This document shows, piece after piece, positions 1 through 11,858 of a DNA stretch of 64,000 bases. The stretch comes from Climacteris rufus (Eukaryota; Chordata; Aves; Passeriformes; Climacteridae). The notes beneath the pieces were generated by a model. The model saw nothing but the letters and a program-made list of their open reading frames with translations, did no database searches and was not told the DNA's origin. How positions within the stretch are numbered: position 1 is the first letter of the stretch; every line of letters begins with the position of its first letter. A program made the position numbers and the translations under genes. The DNA is taken from the NCBI GenBank assembly GCA_013398175.1, contig VZRZ01004223.1, positions 254,944 to 318,943 of the forward strand, read 5' to 3'.

Positions 1-1000
1 TTTCAGCCCCTTTGCAGCCTCTGCCTAAGCACTGCTGTCGGTTTTGTCCCTTTCCCAAGCAATATCCTAACCCTTAATACTGGTTCTGGCCTTAGCGGAG
101 CCTTTGTTTGAGACCCAGTGCCCTGGTCCAGATGAGCAAGTTCTTGGGACTGTTCTTCTTATGGCTTTGCCCTCACTTTTTCAGCCTGTTTGCAGCCCCA
201 GTCCAGTGGGAGCTCTAGGTTTCCTTTTTCCCTTAACCCTAAGGGAGTCGTAATCCAAATCCTAACCTAGGCACATCCATATTCCCAGACAAGGCCAAGC
301 TGAGAAAACTTTCAGGGAATTTACTAACTTTTTTACCACACCATCCCTCCCCTCTACTCTCTTTGTTTTAGCTTTGCCTTTGTAGCCCCATTACAACCAG
401 AACTTTAGGCTTTCTATCTTCCTTAGACCTAACCCCTACCCCTTGCAGGTGGTGCTATCAGCTTTCTCACAAGTTAAAACCTTACCATATTCTGACCTTT
501 GTGCCACTGTTTACACTCCCAGGCTTGACTATTTCCATATGAGAATTCCTGCATCAGCCCATCCTTCTTGGTTTTCTGGGGCTTTTTCAGAGCCCTCACA
601 GCTGTACCTCTGGGATTTCTTTCTCTCTTTCCTTATTCTTATGGGCAGTGACACTGTCACACCTCATGGGTGCTAATATTTGATGACTGTTCCGTCCATG
701 AAGTCTCAGTTCTTACTTGGAATTGTAGGTTCTTTTCTTGTCAACAATATTTTGAGTTTTTATTTTGTCTCAACTCTAACCATAATCCTAAGAACAGAGG
801 GACCTTATAGGCAAGGGAATTAATCCCTTGTCCAGACAAAATTTTCTCAGTACAGACATCTTTTTGCAGATCACACTTTTCTTTTTCAGCCCCTTTCCTG
901 TCCCCTTGAACTTGGAACCCTGTAGTTTGTAATTTTTTTTATGTGTACCAACGTGTTAATCTACCCTTCCAGCTAGCCAGTGTCTATGCTTTGTCCCAGT
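1..1000. repeat. Degenerate satellite-like array with telomere-like motifs
   Basis: The plus strand is strongly pyrimidine-rich and repeats a loose pattern: a start resembling TTTTCAGCCCCTTTGCAGCC, a C/T-rich stretch, then a CCTAACCC-like block. Starts are visible near 1, 178, about 361 and 877, with a weaker one near 578. The first two intervals are about 177 and 185 bases; later ones are irregular. CCTAAC-type blocks lie near 67, 233, 263, 427 and 775. Copies have diverged heavily, so this is an old array or an old LTR with internal repeats. The left end is cut by the window edge, and the right limit is blurred between about 960 and 1130. No open frame here resembles a known protein. The family is not identified. 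Confidence 0.45.
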
Positions 1001-1130
1001 ATGCAGTGTCTCTAAGTGTGGATTTTACAAGTATTCATAATTTCTTTCTCTAGCCCTGTCACAGACCATCCTACAGTGTTATCTGTTGGTGTTATTTGCT
1101 TTCTTTGAAGCTGCTACTTCCATTTTAAAT

Positions 1131-3402
1131 GCTATTTCTGTTGCACTAGGATAGTACTGTGTGTCATTAACAAAACTGGCTGATAAAAGAACATTTGAGG
1201 GAGGAACATAGGTTTCCGTTTAGGTTTGGTAGGTTTGCTCTTCAGGCAAAACTGTTTTTGACTTCCACAATGGGCTGCACTGTATAAAAAGACAATCATA
1301 AACGTGGGAGTTTGGGGAGCCGTCAACAGCTCCAGCCAGGTCCTTAAATCAGTCAGTTGTGAGGCCATCATGCTGCAGTACTCAGTTTTAAGGACCATCA
1401 TTGAGTTAAGTGATACTGCTTTTGTAATAGTATTAACAATACTTGCTGCATTGATATATGGACAGAGAACTACACAAAATACTTTTTCTTACAATAAAAA
1501 AAACAGTTCTTCTTCCTTGTTTTATCTGTTTATCAGTAGTTTTCTATTACTAAATTATTGGTTAATAGCACTTTTCATTTAACTCTCAACAAGTTACATA
1601 CACATCCAAAGGAAAGCCCAGACCTGTAGGGCTTTCCTTACAGAACCAAATTAAGTACCCATGAATTAGAATCTATGATATTTTCAATTTGACTGGATGG
1701 AATGAGTTTTTGATGGAGTAAATAACCACAAAAATATTTTTTCCCTTATGAATTGCATAGAAATAATGACATAAAAAATAGTCTTCTCTGGTTAGGTGCC
1801 TCACTGATAGTATCTGACTTTTTTTTTTTTTTTTTTGCTATGTAATGAGCTAGAATATAATATTTTATTTAAATGGATTGACTGCTTTCAAGCTTGTGAG
1901 AGAATTGTGGGTGTTGGCAGTGCTAGATAGCATATTTGAAGAAATTTTCCGTTTGACTGTTAGATAGAGTCAGTGGCAGGAATACAATTCTGTTGAGAGT
2001 GTACTGAAAGGAGGGTATTTTTTTATTTATGTTTTATCTTTTGTTCAAAACTCTTAATAAAACATAGCTAATTAAACTATAGAATATTTCACCTTTTCCT
2101 GCCACTGTTCCCCATCTCTTCCCTATCTCTTCTGGTTCCTTCAAAATACAATCTTCCTGTCTGAAAATGCAGTATTCTGCTGCCACAGTTGTAAGGAAGT
2201 CACCATTTCAGCAGCTGTGAGGTGATTTATTAATTAGTTGTCATTTCACCCGTGCCTAAGCTTGCATAACTTGTTCATATGCCTGCATATTTTCATGCGT
2301 GTTATTCTCCCCAGGTGGTATAGCCTTCCTGGCAGAGGTGATTATTTGAGCTAGCAGGTGTTTTTATCTGAATTATGTAGATTCTTGCAAGTGCTATACG
2401 CTGTTCAATTACACAGCTGTGATGAGACAATTCATTTTTCTTTAAGGACAGGTACAGGAAAATATGGAAAATTATTTTAATGATTAGCTGAAGAAAGCTA
2501 CAAGAAGAAAGAAGATGAGAGAAACATGGACTTTTTTCATTAGAAACTGGGCATGCTGTGTATCTTTGCGTCATGCTACATCTTGAAATCGTCCTAGCTA
2601 AGGACTCTCAAATGAAAATAAAATCTAAGAACAGAAGACACATGCATCTGTGTCTCTTATTGTTTCAAAGATTGTTTATAAACTGGATTGAGCACTTGAG
2701 AAAAAAGTAAGAAAATCTGAAGCTTTCATCAAGAGAATATTTGCTGTGATACTTTTAATATTAGTTGTGATTTCATCAGAAAATAGATATAACTCAGAGA
2801 AAACTTGCTGTGTATTGAATTATTGTTCAGGGAAGCAAATGACAACTGTGTATTGTTTCCTGTTGTAAAATGTGTCAACATTTTACTGAAAGTTCCATAT
2901 CATCGTGGTACATTCATTCACTGGATATCAAAGATTTACACAGCAAATTTTGTGTAGTGCCTGGAGATGAAAACTTAGTCTTCTTTTTATTAGTAATTGT
3001 ATCACTCAGGAAAGCTTGTTTCTTTATTTTAACTTATGGGAGAGTATTAGTGAAATGCTTTTACACACATTACTATTATAATTTTAGGTAAAGTGGCAAA
3101 AGGGGATTTAGCCTTCTCTATATTTGAATTCAATCCTCAAATTTTCCCAAAGATCAATACAACTTTATACCTTTGAATTACCTATATTCTGTCACTTTTG
3201 GTAATACAAAATTATCAAAATGGGTGCAAATTCTTAATTTCTGTCAGAATATGGGGAATTATCATTGCACCAATTATGTTCATATAGCAATATACACTGT
3301 GCTATTCATTTCTTATTGCCTGAAATATTAATTAGATCATATTTGCAGAACTACAGTTTGCATATATGACAACTCCAATTCTTAAAGGTTTTCAGAAAAT
3401 AG
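1131..3402. other. Unannotated AT-rich non-coding stretch
   Basis: No gene or recognisable repeat family is seen. It contains a poly-T run at 1819-1836. Open frames are under 95 codons, such as 1304-1582 plus, and none shows a recognisable domain. Confidence 0.6.
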
Positions 3403-3842
3403 ATCACAGAATCCCAGAATATTCTGAGTTGGAAAGGACCCATTAGAATCATCAAAATCCAACTCCTGCCCCTGCACAGAACTCTCCCCAAGAATCACAC
3501 CCAAGAGCATTGTTCAAACACTTCTTGAACTCTGTCAGGCTTGGTGCTGTGACCAGTTCCCTGGGGAGCCTGTTCCACTGCTCAACCACTCTCTGGGGAA
3601 GAACCTTTTCCTAACATCCAACCTAAACCTCCCCTGACAACAACTTCAGGCCATTCCTTCAGGTCGTGTCACTGTCACCACAGAGCAGAGATCAGTGCCT
3701 GCCCTCCTCTTCTCCTCACAAGGAAGTTGTAACTACAATGAGGTCTCCTCTCAGTCTCCTCTTGTCCAGGCTGGACAGAATAAGTGACCTCAGCCACTCC
3801 TCATACAGCTTTCCCTCAAGGCCCTTCACCAGCTTTGTAGCC
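3403..3842 (-). mobile_element. CR1 LINE, 5'-truncated 3' end
   Basis: On the plus strand this begins with the reversed avian CR1 tail (atcacagaatcccagaat). It continues with the characteristic CR1 3' region read backwards: the GTTGGAAAGGACC block, a run resembling GGGAGCCTGTTCCACTGCTC, a block resembling CTCCTCTTGTCCAGGCTGGA, and finally TTCACCAGCTTTGTAGCC. Similarity stops abruptly at about 3842, giving the usual 5' truncation. About 440 bases remain. It keeps no useful reading frame and is a dead copy. The family assignment is confident; the subfamily is not resolved. Confidence 0.9.
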
Positions 3843-4330
3843 GTGGTACAATTGGTTTTGCAGCCATATCACATTGCCAAACCCTGTCTCATTCACTTTT
3901 AGATTTCACCGTTGGGACTTCTACATCATTAATCTTATCTACACCTCTCCACCAGGCTGGGTATTTCTGTATCTGTGTTTAATTGGATTTCCCCAGGTAT
4001 ATGAGTTTGTTGTTGTGTTGTTTTTTTTTTNNNNNNNNNNNNNNNNNNNNNNNNNNNNNNTTTTTTTTCTTTTGGAAGAAGAAACTCATTTGGCTCCTTT
4101 TGGTTTGGCACAGATTTCTATTCTGTCCAGGTCTCTTTGTGTCATATCATCCTACTCATTTATTTTTAAAGCTCCATTCAACAGGACTGTTTTCAAATTA
4201 CTGTCCTGTTCTCTCTAGCTACCCAGTCACTCCTGAAGAGCTGACTGGAACCAGCACTAACTGATGTCCACAGCGAAGCCATTACCTTGAACTCCCATTT
4301 AGCATTTGTTAACCCACGTAATAACCATTT
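3843..4330. other. Unassigned sequence around an assembly gap
   Basis: Moderately pyrimidine-rich sequence follows the CR1 truncation point and spans the gap at 4031-4060. I could not connect either side to CR1 or another family. Open frames running through the gap are artefacts of the unknown bases. Confidence 0.4.
4031..4060. other. Assembly gap (30 N) inside a poly-T run
   Basis: Exactly 30 undetermined bases, with T runs on both sides (4020-4030 and 4061-4068). The homopolymer probably caused the assembly or base-calling failure. The true length across the gap is unknown. Confidence 0.97.
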
Positions 4331-6392
4331 TTACTACCCAGTCTGAGTGATTCCTCAAAGCAATTTTTTTTCTCTCTTCGTTATTAGTCTATGACCACAA
4401 GTGGAGACGAAATTGCTCGGCTTTGCAGTACTAAAATGTCTTTTGTGTCCAGAATATCCATTGTATGTTTCTAGATATTCCTGGATGATTAAAATATAAG
4501 TGGGGAGAAAATAATCTGATTTCCATAATATCATGCATAACTGATTGTTGATTTTTGCATATCTGTGAATGGTAATAGTTTTTATTTATTTATTATTAAA
4601 AAATCATTTTTCCCTGATATTTAAGCGAGACAGAGCTTGAATTACAAATGCTTCTTAAGCTCTTCAGTTGAAACACCTACAATATAAGGAACTTATTAGA
4701 GGGAATAAAAATGTGGAAGATTTGTTTGATTGAATAATTTTTTAAAATCTGATTAATATTAATTGCTCATATAATTTTAAATGGCTACATAGAAAGAGGT
4801 GAACAAAATCAAGTGAAATTTGAAGTAATAAAAGGTGTTTGCCCTATAGAGTCAAATTTTATTTAATCTGTTAGTGTACCAACCTTTTAATGATTGTATT
4901 CTACATCTTTGGAGTTTCTAATTTTTTCGAAAAGCCAGATAGGCTGGTCTTCATTTGCAAGTGCTTCAAATCTGAAACATGTCACTTGGGCCTAGCATTC
5001 TCCAGTTTAATTCCTGCACTAGAATGAAAAGTCACAAAATGTCCCATTGTGCTGTACAATAATGTGAAAGGATCAGATTATATTAACATTTTTTTTTGGA
5101 TTTTTTTAGTTTCCTTCTTATCTTCAAACAAATTATTTAGGTTCTGACCTGCTGCAATGCTGTGTGATGCCTTGTTGTCATGCAGACAGTGATTATAGTG
5201 ATGGGTGAACAATTACATTGAACTGGACTGCCCATATTCGCTTTTGGTTATTATCTGCCTGTGAAGTGTTTTCATTAACTGTGCACTGGAAATATCCTGA
5301 AAGAAATAAGCATATTCTGCTGTTTGATTTGTGCCTATGTGTGTGTGTATGTGTAGAATGCCAGAATAGCAGGTAGTCAAATGTGAAATTCACCTCTGCG
5401 AAACAATATTCTGTCAGAAGCACCACTTTCTACAAAATCTTTTAATTCTAAAGAAATCATCAAAACATCCATAGCAACCACAGTCAGGGTGGCTGACCAA
5501 GTGAAAAAGTCTGCTGTGAGCTCTTTTACTATGGATATATATGAAATGCATGCAGGAGTTTCCAATTAATTTTCATTTCTTTTGAATTCCAGACTTTTGG
5601 TATGTTGCTTGTAGCCAAAATGAAGAGACAGATCTTTGATTTCTGCATCTGTGTCATTCATCAGTTGCACAATGACAACAGAAGGATACTGAAAAGGGAG
5701 AGAGGAATTCTTTATTAGGACATGTTATGGAAATGTGGAAGGGAATATGAAAATAATTGAGGGTGTCTAAAAAGCCAGAAGCAGAATGAGACCTCAGACG
5801 AAGCTGAAAATGAATAGCTGTATGGCATTGCTGGGGGATTAAGATGTGTCCCTCTCAAGCACAGTACAATTGTACTCTTCTCACCTGTGTGGTACCACAC
5901 CTGAGAATACTTCTCCAGTTTCATACTGTGTATGGAGGAGCAAACCGGTCTGCTTTGGATGGCATGTGACGTATGAACATTGAAGAATCTGTCCTTTGGG
6001 AACTGAATTTACTAACAATTCATCTTACAACCTGCTGCCTGCTGAAAATAACATTACACATGTCCCTCAGCTGTGTAGGATATGGAGAGTCTCACCATTT
6101 TTGCAAGGTATATCAAGCTTTTTTTTTGTTATGAGGTGACTGGAAAATAGTGGATATATTAATGATTTATATTTTCTCATCTCTGAGTTCAATGTGTGAA
6201 ACACTAATGCATTAGTGATATTTATGGTTGCTATAAAGAAGACTAATTCACTTGTAATGACCACTGATGAGCTGCTTTTCCTTAATGCTTCACTTTTTAA
6301 TAAGAAGATTTAAGTACTGAGGGCTTAGTATTCCATGGAGAAAATACAAGGCCTTTATTCCCTTATATTTTCCAGTATGGGCATGAAAGAAG
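4331..6392. other. Unannotated AT-rich non-coding stretch
   Basis: No gene or interspersed repeat recognised. It holds a short GT microsatellite at 5338-5355. A minus-strand open frame at 5377-5565 (62 codons) has a donor-like GAG/GTGAAT near its end, but matches nothing I know. Confidence 0.5.
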
Positions 6393-6573
6393 GCTGATGG
6401 CATCCTGTGCTGCAGTAGGCTGAGCACTGCCCGCAGGTCAAGGGAGATAATCCTTGTCTTCACTCAGCAGTGGTGAGGCTACATGTATAGTACTAGCGTC
6501 CACTTCTGGGCTTCCCCCTAGAAGAGAGACAGGGGCATGCTGGAGAGTCCAGTGGTGGGCTATGAAGATGATT
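6393..6573 (+). mobile_element. CR1 LINE internal fragment
   Basis: The order of blocks matches the end of CR1 ORF2 in the sense orientation: a run resembling GGCATCCTGTGCTGCA, then GGTCAAGGGAGATAATCCTTGTC, then a block like ACTCAGCAGTGGTGAGGCTACA, then CTTCTGGGCTTCCCC, then a CTGGAGAGTCCAGTGGTGGGC block. In the CR1 protein this is the reverse-transcriptase C-terminal region. The fragment has lost both its 5' part and its 3' tail, so it is an old remnant broken by later rearrangement. It has frame disruptions and no coding capacity. Confidence 0.75.
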
Positions 6574-9500
6574 GGGTGTGACAAGAAATAAGGGTTTCCT
6601 AACATGTGTGACAAGTCTTGCAGATCCTTTTAATTTAATTGATATTATCACAACTATTTATTTATCCTGTGTCCTCTCATTAATTTAAACTCTTCTGGTT
6701 AGTTTCAGAAATCAAGGAATGAAAAATAAAAAATAGTGACAACAGGCTTCCTATCAAAAATAGAATTGGTCATCCACCTTGTACAGCTGATAGAAGTAGC
6801 ACTTTTCTATTAAGATGTGCCCCTTGTTTCTCTTCCTTAGCAAATCCCGCCCAGAAGGTCATAGTAGTCTGTAACCAGAATAAACCAATTCATGCAAGAA
6901 TAGATTTATCACTGCTCATGTGCTGAAAGCTTTAAGAAGCTAAAAGGATGCCCAAACAGAGAGGTAGCTCACAATAAGGACACACATAGTGGCCAAAACA
7001 AAGGGCCAGCTGGCTGGAGCACTTTGTCTGCTATCCAGTACTGTATGACACTACAGAAGACAGCCAGCTGTCTATGGGTCCTTGCTAGTCTGCCCTGAGA
7101 AATTTGAAAAGGCATATAATTTGGTAAAGGTTGCTAGTACACATAAAGGTTACTCTGAAGGGTGCTACCTGTTGTATTTAAGTACAAATCCTTTCAATTC
7201 AGACAGAAAGAAGGTACTCCTTGAGACTTCAGGTTTGTAAGTGTAAAGATGTGGGTTCTAACAACCTGAATTCCACTTCAGGCTCATTGTACAGTGCTTC
7301 CTTTTAGCCAATTGTATCTGAGGACCTACCAGCGAGGAACAGAAAATGCTGGGCAGGGGAATGTCAGTGTAATTTACACCACCAGAATCTGCACTCATGA
7401 AAAAGTTCTAATGTTCACCATCAGCTTTTTGAAGTCCTAAAAAGACATACAACCCAAAGTCAACAAAGTAGAAAATCAGTAATGGGTGAAGTGCATAATA
7501 GCATGATATTAACTCAGAATAAGTACATGCCACACTTGCTAGAAGATCATTTCTCTTGGGAAGAGAATATCAGACAAAAAGTTTACTTCTGAGGGAAAGA
7601 AAGAAAGATAGAAACATCTTTAACAATCTGTGTTTGTGATTTGTGGGTTGCTGGAGGCAAAACCCAATATTTTCAAGGAAACACACATGATGTGACAATT
7701 TTATGATAAAAAATGGAGTAAAGAGAAACAGAACAAACAATAAATCTTGATTTTATTCTAAAACCTAGGCTATATTTCTATCATCAGTGCTAATAATTTT
7801 GTGGTCCTTGTTGAAGAAAGGTCAGTTATTGTTTCACTTATTGAACAACAAATATAATTGAGCAAACCTAAGGAGAACAGAGAGAAAGAGAAGGGTTTTT
7901 TTGCCTTTCCCTCTGATCTCTCCATCTTCAATCAGGGAAGTGTGTAAAGCTGAGGTATGGAAAAGAACCCCAGTATTTTTTAACTTCTGGACATGGAAGA
8001 GTTTCAGGGCTTCCAGCCACTAGTTTGAAAACAGAGTCGCAGAGAAGGACCATCAGTGGTTTATACCAGCTGAGGAGCTGATGTTCATTGCTAGTTTTCA
8101 AAGTTCAGTGACCAACTCAGAGATGTGTATTAATGTCTCACAACCATACATCCAAATGGACTGCATCAGGCTGAAAAAAGGTACTGATGTGATGATACTG
8201 CTGTTTACACATATGATTGCTTGTTGCATTCAATGAAACATCACTTGCCAATGGGAATTTCGTGTTCGTCCTAATTGTGAGTACTGTTTAATGAACTCAA
8301 ATTATATCCTACCTTTGAAAAAACCAACACTGTTTCTGGTTCATTTTTGTGTTTTAGCTTCTTTCATTTCCCTCTGGTACTTCTGTGGTTTTACAATATT
8401 AATAATGTGTGATTACTGTTTATTTTCTTCAGGTATCTGAGATATACTTTGTTTTGTCAGCTTAAGGCAGGGACTGGGAAAATAATAAACATGCTTTGAA
8501 CTTATTTATAGTGCCCTGCAGTACCCTTCAATTATTAGTTAATGCTATGAATATTAATGATTAAAAGTGTTGACCATGTCAAACAGTCATATGAGTTTCA
8601 AACACTCATACAAGAGTTAATTTTCTTACATATAAAATCCCACGAGTGTATGGTGTAATCATAAATCATTTTATTCCTATATTTTCTGCTGTTTTTGCAA
8701 TTTAGAGTTGTTTTGTGAATCAGTCCATGTTCTCTCTGCCCCAAATTCAGAAATAGCAAGAGGAATTGTTGATCCACTAAATGGTATTGAGAGACTGATT
8801 TGTAGTAGACCCTTACATCATAAATTTAATGTCTTTGGAGATTCACGCTTCCAAATGAGTTTTTGACATTTCCAGAAAGATTCAATGAATTTTTTTTCCT
8901 CTCAGCTGCTATTCAGCTGCTACTACAGAAAGGAAGTCATGTACTGATAATGTGAAGGGAATTACTAAATTATTGGTCCATAAGGAGAACTAAAGCTACT
9001 GAACATTGGCAACACTGCTGCTTGCTTGTGTACCCTCTAGTAAACTTTACAATTATTAAAAATTCTGGAAAAGTATTAGAGAAAGAAACCATACAGCTTG
9101 TAAAAGCAAAGTGTTGAAAGGGGCACTGAGAAGCCAACATGTGCCTAGATTGCTGGCTATGGTTGCAGAATATATCTAAGTCTTAATAAAGAGGCAATGG
9201 GCCATCAGAAAAAAGAATGTTCTTATATACTACTTAAGAGGTGATGCAAGAAAAAGAGTAGCAATATTCAGTTGTGTGATGTTCATGCTTAGGAAGATGC
9301 TGTAATAAATGGCTGAACACTAGTCCTGAGAAAAAAACCGCACAACTTCAGGCTGAACCATAGATGCAAATATCTGTGTGTAAAAGCAGTGAATGGAAGA
9401 GTTGAGTGTGTATACAGAGCTCCCCGTGATAAAGATTTTTAAAAATTGAGATAATGCACTTTAAATATTTTGATGAGACAAAAAAAGAAAGCAAATAAGT

Positions 9501-11387
9501 GGGACACTATTGTTAGAAATGATGTCTGAACACAGGAGAGAGCAATTTGATGACTTCAGAGACAAAAACTGCTGATCAAAAAATGTTCAAGAAAATGTGC
9601 ACAGTTTAAAATTTGTCTATTCCTATATGATTTCAGAGATAGAAATTCCTAATCAAAGGCTGAATCTCTTGTGGAGTATGGGAATCCGGCTTGCTAGGGA
9701 GATTTATGAGAGGAACAGCTTTGTCTCTATAACGATATCTCCTACTGAATTTCAGTGAGAGCACTGAAGTAAAACAGCCATCAGTTTGGAACAAGTGTAT
9801 CAAGCTACAGGAAGACAAGAAATAAGACAAAGATAGAATAATGGAGAAAATAGCCCTCATAGGCTAGTGTGCTGGAAAGAGCATCAAAAATGCAGCAAGA
9901 AAAAGCACTGTGCTTTGGGCTATGGCACAGAGGAGGGAGGGAAACAAATCCAAGTCAAATCCTAAACAGCAAGTAGCCCAAGGATAAGAAATTCTCTATG
10001 TACACTAAATGAAAATGTGGATCTCTATGATGCACAAAAGTGCATGTCTAGCAGATCTGTATGCTCTCAGTGCACAGACCTTCCTGCCAGCCATTCTTCT
10101 GGCCACATTTAAGACTGGTTTGGAGATAAGTTAGATTCTTACTGGACAGTTCATCAAGCTGCAATATCACCTTAGCAATAATGGTAGGTGACAATGTTAA
10201 CTTAGAAAAATGCAATAGGCTGTTGTTGATATTTATAAAGCTCTGCTCTCTAGACAAATAAAGATATCAATAAGAATCTCATGTTAAAAAAAAAAATATT
10301 ACCAGACTCTGTGAAAACATTTTTACACAATTTTCCTTGCAATAGAAATTTGTTCCAAAAACTTGGATGTCAGCTAAGTTAAAATACACCAAAGTTTGTC
10401 TTTTAGAGATAAAAATCAAAGGAGTAATTAATTATCAATAATTTTATCTTCGTTATGCTTTCTATGGAAAAAAATACTTGGGATCATACAATACGTGCAT
10501 CTTTCAGTGCTAATATGGGTTTTGGGGTCTCATAATTTTTTATACAGCTGCTGATGACTACCATTTAGAGTCAGGTCTCCTCGGCTGAGGACTTATATGT
10601 TTATGTTTCCACTCCTAGCAAAGAGGTGCTCTTACAGCATCTGGCTGGAGGTAAGACAGAGGAGTAGGTGCTTTAGAGATCTCTCTGAAGAGAGATCTTG
10701 ATGACCAGAAACACCTAATGCTTTCCATTCAGTGACTGTTGCACTAGAGCACATAAACAGCATCACTAGTTATCTAAAAGTGAGGTTCAAATGACAGGCT
10801 TTAATTTGCTAGACTAGACTGCAGGCTAGTTCTCTAATCTCATGAAAACAGCTGGGAAGTGTAGGGAAAATACTTTGCATGTGTTAAACCTGAAGCAAAG
10901 TCACCTCTGTGAGCTCATCCAGTGTAGCCACTAGGCAATCCACGTGGAAGGGGATTGAATTTCTGGCTAGAATTAACTTTTTTTTTACACACCAAAACTT
11001 TTTGATGTAGCTTAAAAGTTCATGGCAAGCCAGGCTTGCTTAGTACCAGAGCCTGTGAAACTACATGCTTGTTTGTTGTAAGATTGATCCATAGTGTAGT
11101 TACCACTGATAATGGAGTACAGCAGAATTAAATGTACCAGTAATGGGAGAGTGCTTACTCTGTGGAGCTGTTTGAGATGCTGTTTGTCACTTGAACTGAC
11201 TGCTGAAGCACGGTATGTACTTGAAATGTCTGATATACTTCAAAAAACTAAATGTCTGTATTGCACAAACTAAAACATTTCATTTTACTGGAAGTGTTGA
11301 AGGCTAATAACTTGGTCCCATGCTACAGGATTGCAATCAAAGATGAGGTTGTCACCAAAAATCGGTCAAAATAAAACTTAATATCAG
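6574..11387. other. Unannotated AT-rich non-coding stretch
   Basis: About 4.8 kb with no recognisable gene, RNA gene or interspersed repeat. Open frames are all under 80 codons. A doubled CAGCTG-containing motif lies near 8904-8924, but nothing else supports a regulatory role. Confidence 0.55.
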
Positions 11388-11858
11388 TGTAACATTAAGA
11401 ACCAGGCATTCTTTATTTGGCTGGATGCACGAGGGGATATCTCGTCTTAAATATTTTGCGTGCTGTGTACAGAAAAATCCTGTTTATACTATATGTTACA
11501 TGCATATTGATTGATTTCCCAGAATAAATATACATAGGATAATCATTTCCCTGGAATCATTAACATATGTTCCCTCCCCTTTCCACATGTGTTCTGTCCT
11601 GGGGGTGTCTTTGGTGGTCCCTGGTGGTCAACAACCCCAAAGTCATACTTGGCTGCTCAGTGAACTGGTGAAAAGTTGGCATAATTGGGCCGATTACTCT
11701 CCAATTCTTCTTCTTCATTAATGTTTAACATAATCTTACAGAATGGGCATTATGCGGTTCCATAGGCTAGTGGTTTTAGAAGAATAAGCATTGTTTTAAC
11801 CCACCAGGTGTGCAAACAGTTATTCATCTGGCAACAAGAACATAGAAGCAATGTTACT
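11388..11858 (-). mobile_element. Solo LTR of an endogenous retrovirus (ERVK/EAV-like?)
   Basis: The 471-base block opens with TGTAACATT and closes with AATGTTACT, an inverted repeat matching at 8 of 9 positions, as expected of LTR ends. Read on the minus strand it has an AATAAA polyadenylation signal (TTTATT at about 11412-11417 on plus) roughly 25 bases from the end. Upstream of that is a pyrimidine/purine-mixed U3-like region of about 400 bases with a TATAAA-like stretch. No matching target-site duplication was seen, and no gag, pol or env remains lie next to it, so it is best read as an old solo LTR. The class is a guess; that it is an LTR is moderately supported. Confidence 0.5.

Noticed and set aside
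5377..5565. Minus-strand 62-codon frame with a donor-like GAG/GTGAAT near its end, possibly an exon
   Set aside because: No recognisable domain, no matching neighbouring exon, and frames of this length are expected by chance in 64 kb.
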